NCBI GenBank assembly: GCA_013151465.1
Contig: JAADIF010000025.1
Coordinates: forward strand, 1 to 15,016
Reading direction: 5' to 3'
DNA: 15,016 nt
Origin: Microcaldota archaeon
GTDB lineage: Archaea > Aenigmatarchaeota > Aenigmatarchaeia > QMZP01 > QMZT01
Position numbers and translations under genes: made by a program. This document shows positions 7,516 through 12,510 of the stretch, piece by piece. How positions within the stretch are numbered: the stretch's first letter is position 1; each line of letters begins with the position of its first letter. Under the pieces are notes generated by a model. The model made no database searches. It was not told the DNA's origin and saw only the letters and a list, made by a program, of their open reading frames with translations.

Positions 7516-7552
7516 TGTAAATATGAACGAATTGGAAGGGTTTTTAAGAAAA

Positions 7553-7978
7553 TCAGCGATGACGCGTTCTGGTAGAAACGCCTTCGCCGAAATAGCTCAA
7601 TTTCTCAAAAAGTTCAGATGGAAAATTGGATTTGAATTTTTTGGTGGGAACAACCGCAGATAACGCATCACAGCATATATAATATACATGATCGGCTGAA
7701 ATTGCTACATTCCTGCTTTTTATTGTACTCATCCTCATTTTCATCGCCTTAGTTAGCACTTCATAGAAATCCATTTGCTTTCTGTATTCCAATCCACCGT
7801 CAATGGGATTTCCTTCTCTGTTGTACGGCATCGCTAAGTTAAGCATCCTCGGGACAATTGTCTCTTCTATGAATTCTTTCGTTTCATTAAACTCGTCATC
7901 TGTTCTGAGATAGCAGAACTCCTTCAGGGTTGACCTGTAATTTTTGAATTCTTCTGTCCTCTTTACATTATATTTCAT
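7553..7978 (-). CDS. Hypothetical protein, 141 aa
   Basis: I do not recognise this protein. From ATG 7978 it begins MKYNVKRTEEFKNYRSTLKE and is charged and mainly helical in appearance. It has a helix-like middle (QMDFYEVLTKAMKMRM), a short hydrophobic strand with paired cysteines (HVYYICCDAL), and a basic C-terminus ending RTRHR. There is no signal peptide or membrane segment from this start. An in-frame ATG at 8035 would add a hydrophobic segment of 19 residues but would overlap the divergent peptidase start at 8029 and run through the shared promoter. The start at 7978 lies about 25 nt from the TATA-like TTAATATTTATT (minus strand), suggesting a leaderless mRNA. Its divergent pairing with a cysteine peptidase may hint at a common role, but nothing in the sequence shows it. 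Confidence 0.7.
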   Translation of the reverse strand: MKYNVKRTEEFKNYRSTLKEFCYLRTDDEFNETKEFIEETIVPRMLNLAMPYNREGNPIDGGLEYRKQMDFYEVLTKAMKMRMSTIKSRNVAISADHVYYICCDALSAVVPTKKFKSNFPSELFEKLSYFGEGVSTRTRHR

Positions 7979-8028
7979 ATTTACTATATAACAGTAACAA
8001 ATAAATATTAATAATCCAAATAGAAAAC
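7979..8028. promoter_or_regulatory. Shared divergent promoter region
   Basis: These 50 bp separate two divergent starts and are strongly AT-rich. AAATAAATATTAATAAT (7999-8013) holds TATA-like elements readable on both strands. They are about 20-25 nt from ATG 8029 (plus) and ATG 7978 (minus). No SD precedes either start, in keeping with leaderless transcripts. Confidence 0.5.
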
Positions 8029-8622
8029 ATGCCATCTTACAGAGGACCCAACGATATCCTGCTTTCCGTTGGAATAAAAGGATTCCAGGTACAGGAGAAT
8101 GAGTATGACTGCGGGCCTGCCGTAGTTAAGACGCTTGCCAATCTATACGGAAAGAAAACCACAATGGATGAGTTGCACAAAGGTATGCTCGTAGAGAAAA
8201 ACGGGCATATTTACACGCCGAAATCTAATTTGAGGAAGGCGCTCAATGATTTGGGCTTTCTGCCGCAGGAGTTTGCATCCCGCATAACGCATGAAAATCC
8301 GGGCCCTGTGAAAATTGTAACTGACCCATACGAAGTGCTGTTGGATGGGCTTGCAGAAAGGCATCCAGCGATCCTCAACATAAGCTATCTCGTTGAAGGC
8401 GGAGGACGCTCCGGGCATTACGTTCTTGCTACAGGATATAAGAACAGCGGTTCAGAGTTGTTCATAATAGACCCCGCCCCGGAAAATGATGGGATAAAAA
8501 CAATTGAAAAAGAAGAGCTTATGAATCTCTGGATAAGCGGGAACGGAAAATGGGAAAAGTGGCTTTGCCTTATAAGGCCGTCGTGCGATTTTGCGCATTA
8601 TAATGAGATAATGAGAAAATGA
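8029..8622 (+). CDS. Stand-alone C39-like (papain-fold) cysteine peptidase
   Basis: The product has 197 residues and no signal peptide or transmembrane segment, so it is predicted to be cytoplasmic. The papain-like catalytic set is visible. QENEYDCGPAVVKTLANLYG carries the oxyanion-hole Gln22 and nucleophile Cys28. GGRSGHYVLATGY carries His130. IIDPAP carries Asp148. The spacing matches C39 / C39-like (PF13529-type) domains. Bacteriocin-exporter C39 domains cut double-glycine leaders and are fused to ABC transporters. No transporter or leader peptide is seen here, so the substrate is unknown. Related stand-alone domains also occur as inactive or acyl-transfer enzymes, but all catalytic residues are intact. 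ATG 8029 is placed about 20 nt behind a TATA-like element. Confidence 0.82.
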   Translation: MPSYRGPNDILLSVGIKGFQVQENEYDCGPAVVKTLANLYGKKTTMDELHKGMLVEKNGHIYTPKSNLRKALNDLGFLPQEFASRITHENPGPVKIVTDPYEVLLDGLAERHPAILNISYLVEGGGRSGHYVLATGYKNSGSELFIIDPAPENDGIKTIEKEELMNLWISGNGKWEKWLCLIRPSCDFAHYNEIMRK

Positions 8623-8630
8623 ATTCTGTA

Positions 8631-8638
8631 TTTTATAT
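8631..8638 (+). promoter_or_regulatory. TATA-like box of the ECF S-component gene
   Basis: TTTATATT lies 24-31 nt before ATG 8662, with no SD in between. This is the spacing expected for a leaderless archaeal transcript. It marks the start of a new transcription unit after the peptidase gene. Confidence 0.5.
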
Positions 8639-8661
8639 TTCTCTTCTAGCAAATTCTATCT

Positions 8662-9447
8662 ATGAAAAGTCCACACCAGAAATTAAAGTTGAAGCAGAAA
8701 GCAATCCCTGCAGGAATGCAGGCATCCGCAAGAAAGATTATGTTCTCTGTCAGCCGCGTGCCCGTATCAGCAAAACTCACCGCGGCAACCGCGCTTATGG
8801 CCGCAGGCATCCTTGGAAGAGTCGCTCTGCAGGGCATCCCGAGCGTTGAGCCCATAATAGCGATGTCTGTTATTGCCGGATATTTCCTGGGCGCACGGTA
8901 CGGCGCATATGTTGGCGGCGCGGGCTTTTTTGCGTCAAACTTCTTCGTATGGGGCTTTCAGGGACCATGGACCATTGCGCAGGTTGCGGGAGCTGCTCTC
9001 GCAGGGACAAGCGCATCCGTTCTGGGCAGATTCTTCAGCGGAAGGCGCGCGATGATGGCATCGCTTGCTCTCGGAGGCCTGCTTTTTGAGCTTTCCGTGA
9101 ACCTCGGGACGGCATGGTTCTGGATTTTCGGGCCAATCGCCCTTTTAACTGCCCTTCCCTTCAGCGCGGCGCATATGGCAAGCACGATTTTCTTCGGCGC
9201 GCTTTTCTGGAGGGAAAGGCTCTTTGAAAAACTGGAGGATTGTTATGAAATCAAAATATATGGCACTGGGAGTGCTTATCATCCTGATATCGGCGAGTTT
9301 GTTGTTTTTTACAGGATTGCAAGGCAGTTCAGGAAATTCTCTGACAGGAATGTTCACAGCAAAACACGAATTGACATCATCGGGAAAGAACGTTCAGGTA
9401 TCGCTTTCAATAGATTACGGGGAACACAGAACAAGCGATATGTATGA
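8662..9447 (+). CDS. ECF transporter S component (probably cobamide type), C-terminus probably frame-disturbed
   Basis: S components are small membrane proteins that bind a vitamin and dock on an EcfT/EcfA energising module. None of that module is in this window. After a basic N-terminus of about 35 residues there are five to six hydrophobic segments. They include EPIIAMSVIAGYFLGARYGA and SNFFVWGFQGPWTIAQVAG, the latter typical of S components of the cobalamin/CbrT-like group. The last segment ends near FFGALFWRERLFEKLE (about 9235). The frame then runs on to TGA 9445-9447, adding about 67 residues that are just the neighbouring DUF4430 gene read out of phase. One more A in the run GAAAAAC near 9227-9231 would end the protein at 9246-9248 with an ATGA overlap. 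The true end is therefore probably near 9248. Substrate assignment rests on the neighbour and is moderate. Confidence 0.82.
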   Translation: MKSPHQKLKLKQKAIPAGMQASARKIMFSVSRVPVSAKLTAATALMAAGILGRVALQGIPSVEPIIAMSVIAGYFLGARYGAYVGGAGFFASNFFVWGFQGPWTIAQVAGAALAGTSASVLGRFFSGRRAMMASLALGGLLFELSVNLGTAWFWIFGPIALLTALPFSAAHMASTIFFGALFWRERLFEKLEDCYEIKIYGTGSAYHPDIGEFVVFYRIARQFRKFSDRNVHSKTRIDIIGKERSGIAFNRLRGTQNKRYV

Positions 9448-9697
9448 TGTTCCCCCCGGAACAGACGTTCTGTCCGTTTTGAAAACCGAGCACGATGTCT
9501 CAGGCAAAGAATACGCAGGGATGGGATTTTTCATAACGGAAATTGACGGCGTAAAGCAGGACGAAGGGCACAGCTGGCTCTTTTTTGTGAACGGAAAGCC
9601 CGCCTCAGCATCGGTCGACAACACGATTGTGGAAGAGGACGTGCAGATAGAATTTCGCTTCCTTTCAAACGACGAGGCGATGAAGTATTTTAAGTAG
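9245..9697 (+). CDS. DUF4430 (transcobalamin-like) exported protein
   Basis: The product has 150 residues. It opens with a Sec-type signal or anchor, MKSKYMALGVLIILISASLL, and then has one DUF4430 domain. That domain is marked by the strand SIDYG, VPPGTDVLSVLKTEH, GHSWLFFVNGKPAS and ending EDVQIEFRF. DUF4430 is the small beta-grasp-like domain also found at the C-terminus of animal cobalamin carriers. In prokaryotes it often sits beside ECF S components, where an extracytoplasmic ligand-capture role is inferred. ATG 9245 is chosen because GGAGGAT (9234-9240) lies 4 nt upstream. A further in-frame start at 9224 would place that strong SD inside the gene. There is no lipobox Cys, so it is either secreted or held by the N-terminal helix. 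Confidence 0.85.
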   Translation: MKSKYMALGVLIILISASLLFFTGLQGSSGNSLTGMFTAKHELTSSGKNVQVSLSIDYGEHRTSDMYDVPPGTDVLSVLKTEHDVSGKEYAGMGFFITEIDGVKQDEGHSWLFFVNGKPASASVDNTIVEEDVQIEFRFLSNDEAMKYFK

Positions 9698-9750
9698 GCG
9701 ACGAAGTGCAAAACATTATGTTAATAAGTCATGCTGCCCAAAAAAGCCCC

Positions 9751-10146
9751 ATGAGCGATATAAAACCCTTTCTGGACAGGTCAAACAAAATAGCCCTTGT
9801 GGGCGCTTCTGCAAATCCCGAGAAATGGGGTTATAAATTGTATAAGAAGCTCAAAAACGCAGGTTTTTCCGTTTTTCCGATAAACCCAAAAAAACCGGTT
9901 ATAGATGGCGATGAATCTTTCCCTTCCCTTGATGAGCTTCCAGAAAAGCCCGATGTCGTAATAACAGTGGTCCCGCCGCATGTTACAGAGCAGGTCGTGA
10001 AAAAATGCAAAGAGCTCGGGATAGGGAAGGTCTGGATGCAGCCGGGGTCGGAATCTGATGAAGCGATAAGATTCTGCGAGGAGAATGGCATCGATACGAT
10101 CCATCATGCCTGCTTTGTTGTTGACGGGATGAATGAGAGCTTTTGA
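9751..10146 (+). CDS. CoA-binding domain protein (COG1832-like)
   Basis: This is a 131-residue single-domain Rossmann protein. The motifs are IALVGASANPEKWGYKLYK (the nucleotide-binding GASxNPxxxGY loop), GFSVFPINPKKPVIDG, PDVVITVVPP, GKVWMQPGSES and IDTIHHACFVV. These match the CoA-binding family represented by COG1832 / Pfam CoA_binding_2 across their full length. The fold is shared with the CoA-binding domain of succinyl-CoA synthetase and with NDP-forming acyl-CoA synthetases, but this form has no catalytic partner domain, and its role is undefined. The GTG at 9706 is in frame and would add 15 residues. I prefer ATG 9751 because family members begin close to this point and TTAATAAG (9721-9728) lies at TATA distance. 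The gene is close behind the DUF4430 gene, with no evident functional link. Confidence 0.85.
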   Translation: MSDIKPFLDRSNKIALVGASANPEKWGYKLYKKLKNAGFSVFPINPKKPVIDGDESFPSLDELPEKPDVVITVVPPHVTEQVVKKCKELGIGKVWMQPGSESDEAIRFCEENGIDTIHHACFVVDGMNESF

Positions 10147-10180
10147 ACAATATTTTTGAGCGCTGCTGTAATTTAGAAAG

Positions 10181-10199
10181 TTCCCAATTAATATGGGAA
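10181..10199. promoter_or_regulatory. Inverted repeat overlapping the TATA box of the 10217 gene
   Basis: TTCCCA (10181-10186) and TGGGAA (10194-10199) are perfect 6-bp arms around ATTAATA. That core is the best TATA candidate for the gene starting at 10217, 23-30 nt downstream. A protein bound to the arms would block TBP, so it looks like a repressor operator. Confidence 0.4.
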
Positions 10200-10216
10200 G
10201 CTGACAATATTATAAC

Positions 10217-10900
10217 ATGGATATCGACGGGATACTTGCAATAGCGATTTTCGTGCTCATAGTTTCATGGTCATTCACGTTTTATTACGGTCTTTTTGCT
10301 CATGAAGACGATATTCAGCAATATACTATAGACACGACTGCAGGCAAGATTATGAATTATATAACAGTCGATACGTACAAAATACCGGTTACATTTACAA
10401 GCCAGCAGAATCTGACAGATCACGTTTTTTATTTTAGGCATATATGGGACGTTAGCGGAAATTCGACAATGGTCTACGACGAGAACGGAACGCAAGTTAG
10501 TTGCGAATTCTTCAATGACACGATATACTGGATGTCAGATATCACAGCAGGCCATGAATACTATTTCGAGGTAAGATACGCCGCAGGCAATCTTCCGAAA
10601 AACTGCACCAAGACAACCTACCATAACGCTGTCAACAAAACAAAAGTCGTGCCATGGGCCGAGGAGAAAACAGTAATGATTTCACAGTATATGATGAACC
10701 AGATGAATGGCACAAACTATTATCAGTTCAGAAGCGAGCAGGACATAAGCGATGATTTCAGGTTGGAGGTGTTGACAGGCAGTAATAGTTTCGTTTACGG
10801 AATTCCTGTGCCTTCAAACAGGAACGTGTTTGCTCTGACATTCAAAAGGCCAGTATGGGAAAGCGGGGAAGATAGCGATATAACACTTAACATATGGTAA
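10217..10900 (+). CDS. Membrane-anchored, sequon-rich extracellular protein (pilin-like N-terminus)
   Basis: I do not recognise the family. The 227-residue product has one N-terminal hydrophobic helix (ILAIAIFVLIVSWSFTFYY, about 5-23) preceded only by MDIDG. The rest is hydrophilic and beta-rich, with no other membrane segment. This is the layout of archaeal type IV pilin-like and other N-anchored surface proteins, but the usual [KR]G cleavage signal before the helix is absent. Seven N-x-S/T sequons are visible (NLT, NST, NGT, NDT, NCT, NKT, NGT), all in the predicted external part. This supports surface display and N-glycosylation. Two Cys residues (SCEF and NCTK) could pair. It is convergent with the prepilin peptidase, with one base between stops. 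Confidence 0.75.
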   Translation: MDIDGILAIAIFVLIVSWSFTFYYGLFAHEDDIQQYTIDTTAGKIMNYITVDTYKIPVTFTSQQNLTDHVFYFRHIWDVSGNSTMVYDENGTQVSCEFFNDTIYWMSDITAGHEYYFEVRYAAGNLPKNCTKTTYHNAVNKTKVVPWAEEKTVMISQYMMNQMNGTNYYQFRSEQDISDDFRLEVLTGSNSFVYGIPVPSNRNVFALTFKRPVWESGEDSDITLNIW

Positions 10901-10901
10901 A

Positions 10902-11756
10902 TTAGAAGACAAGAAACGTCATGATATTTCCTAAAAGAAGCGTTGCAATGACGGCCAGTATGAAAACAGGCGCAAACCTCACGCCTTCCTTTATCCAGAT
11001 TTTTCCTCCTTTTTTCTGAAGCTTCTTTATGTCTTCTGCTGTCACACCCACCCATTTGCCATCCATTACAACATCTCCCTCTTTCAGCTCTTTCACATCA
11101 ATTCTCTTTCTGAAAGCCTTTTTTTCGATGGCTTTAGCATAATTGAAGAATATGATCATTGCCGATAGGAAGAACGGTAATATAAGCATAGGCACAGAAG
11201 GCCGGATTCCGCTATAATGGATTAAGAAGAAGTTTGAAGCGGTGAAAAATGCGAATAGCGCAACAATCATGGAAAGGATGTATGTTCTTTTTTCTTTCAT
11301 TATTTTCATAAATTCCTTATTTATGTCCTTGTTCCTGACACCGAGCACAGCGCTATATGCTATCATATAGATGAGCGAAATTATGAAAAAATTGAACACT
11401 ATGATGAGAGGGAACGCAATATTTCCGGCATAAATTGCAAACGGTGAGCTTTCTGGAAAAAGGAAACCTAAACCTCCCAGAAGCCACGCATCGCCATCCC
11501 CCCACTGTTTCAGATGATAAAGGAGAAGCCCGAACCCCAAAAATACCAACCCCACGCCAAGCATAACCCCTATGCTGTAAAGTGCCGTTTGTGTGAGGCC
11601 GAAAACAGACAAATAGTACGCTGTTCTTGAAATGACAGCTGCAACTATTATGGAGTATGGAAGCCAGTCCGGAAACTCTGTATATCTCAGGTCAAGGTAT
11701 GCGCTGTATCCGAACCCTATGATGGCTATCGACAGAAAGATAGTTTCGAAAATCAT
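10902..11756 (-). CDS. Archaeal A24 prepilin peptidase (FlaK/PibD/EppA type)
   Basis: This is a membrane aspartyl peptidase that removes the short positively charged leader of archaellins and type IV pilins. The 284-residue product has the two catalytic aspartates in their usual settings. They are Asp22 in SAYLDLRYTEFPDWLP and Asp89 in the GxGD motif WGDGDAWLLGG, with transmembrane helices around them. A C-terminal region (RIDVKELKEGDVVMDGKWVG, then KEGVRFAPVFILAVIATLLLG) matches the archaeal type II C-terminal extension of A24 peptidases. ATG 11756 has AAAGGA 6 nt upstream. The gene lies 13 bp behind the small Cys-rich pilin-like gene and is probably cotranscribed with it, which makes that protein a candidate substrate. 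Whether it serves pili or archaella cannot be told, since no ATPase or platform gene is in the window. Confidence 0.92.
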   Translation of the reverse strand: MIFETIFLSIAIIGFGYSAYLDLRYTEFPDWLPYSIIVAAVISRTAYYLSVFGLTQTALYSIGVMLGVGLVFLGFGLLLYHLKQWGDGDAWLLGGLGFLFPESSPFAIYAGNIAFPLIIVFNFFIISLIYMIAYSAVLGVRNKDINKEFMKIMKEKRTYILSMIVALFAFFTASNFFLIHYSGIRPSVPMLILPFFLSAMIIFFNYAKAIEKKAFRKRIDVKELKEGDVVMDGKWVGVTAEDIKKLQKKGGKIWIKEGVRFAPVFILAVIATLLLGNIMTFLVF

Positions 11757-11769
11757 AACAATCCTTTAT

Positions 11770-12087
11770 TTACGGTGTTGGGGCTGGCTGTTGGCTTGGG
11801 CTGAAGAAGCCGCATTTGCAGACGGGCTCTCCTGTGAGGCTGCTGCAGCTTTTCTCCTTTCCCTTGAAATCAACGCTTATTTGACTCCACTCAATGCTCG
11901 GTTCATTTGCGGACGCGCATTTCTTCATGCATTCCTGCTGGCATCTTGCCTTATCTGCCGAGCCTCTGCTCCATTCATTAAAAACACCCATCCATTCGCT
12001 TGTGCCGGAATTGAATATAAGAAGAACGGCAACAGCTGTGATGAGTATCACTATTATTACAACTACAATCTGAATTGATTTTTCCAT
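11770..12087 (-). CDS. Small Cys-rich pilin-like surface protein
   Basis: The family is not recognised. The 105-residue product begins MEKSIQIVVVIIVILITAVAVLL, a very short basic leader followed by a 20-residue hydrophobic helix. This is the class III signal-like layout of archaeal pilins, though the canonical KG cleavage pair and Glu+5 are not clear. The external part holds six cysteines (CQQECMKKC, then SC and CKC), suggesting a disulfide-locked domain, and ends in a Pro-rich tail (QQPAPTP). It lies directly upstream of the prepilin peptidase in the same transcription unit. No SD precedes ATG 12087, and a TATA-like element about 25 nt upstream suggests a leaderless mRNA. A simple N-anchored membrane protein is the alternative. 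Confidence 0.72.
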   Translation of the reverse strand: MEKSIQIVVVIIVILITAVAVLLIFNSGTSEWMGVFNEWSRGSADKARCQQECMKKCASANEPSIEWSQISVDFKGKEKSCSSLTGEPVCKCGFFSPSQQPAPTP

Positions 12088-12107
12088 AACTTATTCTTTG
12101 GAAGAAC

Positions 12108-12126
12108 TCTTTAATATTGTTAAAGA
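12108..12126 (-). promoter_or_regulatory. TATA region with 7-bp inverted repeat, upstream of the pilin-like/peptidase operon
   Basis: TCTTTAA (12108-12114) and TTAAAGA (12120-12126) flank TATTG. On the minus strand this gives a TATA-like element about 25 nt before ATG 12087. The symmetry may mean overlapping operator function, or may simply reflect AT-rich sequence. Confidence 0.4.
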
Positions 12127-12151
12127 ATGAAAAGAAGATGAAGGGATTTTA

Positions 12152-12442
12152 CTACCAATCAAGATTTTCCAGTTCATCGCCCAACGTTTCAAGATCCGAG
12201 TCATCAAGATCCGAATCAAGCGCTTCCACGTCCGAAAGCTCTGCGTCTGCATCCTCTGCAATGCTGTCTGTTTCACTTGGTACAGTTGTCTGCTGCGTCT
12301 GATCCTGATCGCCTTGCGTGTTCATATCATCGTTTGATGGCACGTTCTGATTATCCGATGGCAAATCCTGCTGAATGCAGCCTGAAATTAGAAAGATTGC
12401 AAAGGCAAAAACAACAAAGCTGGCAATTATCATCGTTTTCAT
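12152..12442 (-). CDS. Small acidic lipoprotein
   Basis: The 96-residue product has a signal peptide (MKTMIIASFVVFAFAIFLI) ending in the lipobox ISGC, with Cys22 as the predicted lipid-modified residue. The mature part has no aromatic core. It is Gln/Asn/Asp-rich (QQDLPSDNQNVPSNDDMNTQ) and then strongly acidic, with a short repeated pattern (LDSDLDDSDLE) encoded by a direct repeat TCAAGATCCGA at 12189-12199 and 12204-12214. It is probably a disordered, surface-tethered polyanion. The function is unknown, though ion binding or spacing at the envelope are possible. ATG 12442 is supported by AGGTGAG just upstream. The gene is transcribed in the same direction as the pilin-like gene and separated from it by a promoter-like region. 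Confidence 0.78.
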   Translation of the reverse strand: MKTMIIASFVVFAFAIFLISGCIQQDLPSDNQNVPSNDDMNTQGDQDQTQQTTVPSETDSIAEDADAELSDVEALDSDLDDSDLETLGDELENLDW

Positions 12443-12469
12443 TCATCTCACCTATAAATTTTATTCTCA

Positions 12470-12485
12470 TCCTTTTATATAATAA
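12470..12485 (-). promoter_or_regulatory. TATA region of the lipoprotein gene
   Basis: On the minus strand TTTATTATATAAAAGG lies about 28-43 nt before ATG 12442. A start about 25 nt downstream would leave a short leader containing AGGTGAG. Confidence 0.45.
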
Positions 12486-12493
12486 ATGAAAGG

Positions 12494-12510
12494 CACGCCG
12501 GTTAGGCGTG
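12494..12510 (-). terminator. Stem-loop terminator behind the coiled-coil protein gene
   Basis: CACGCC and GGCGTG form a perfect 6-bp GC-rich stem with a 5-nt loop. It starts at the base next to the TAA (12511-12513) of the 12511 gene. On the minus strand it is followed by CCTTTCATTTATT, a U-rich tract. It resembles a bacterial intrinsic terminator. Archaeal RNA polymerase mainly needs the U tract, so the hairpin may also protect the mRNA end. Confidence 0.55.

Noticed and set aside
7979..8035. Extension of the 141-aa gene to ATG 8035, giving a hydrophobic N-terminal segment
   Set aside because: It overlaps the start of the divergent C39-like gene and uses the AT-rich shared promoter as coding sequence. 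The hydrophobic look follows from T-rich codons.
9224..9244. Start of the DUF4430 gene at 9224
   Set aside because: It puts the strong GGAGGAT inside the coding region and adds residues before a well-formed signal peptide that begins at 9245.
12189..12214. Direct repeat TCAAGATCCGA as a mobile-element or CRISPR feature
   Set aside because: It consists of two copies 15 bp apart inside the lipoprotein gene, and is explained by the repeated acidic peptide pattern it encodes.
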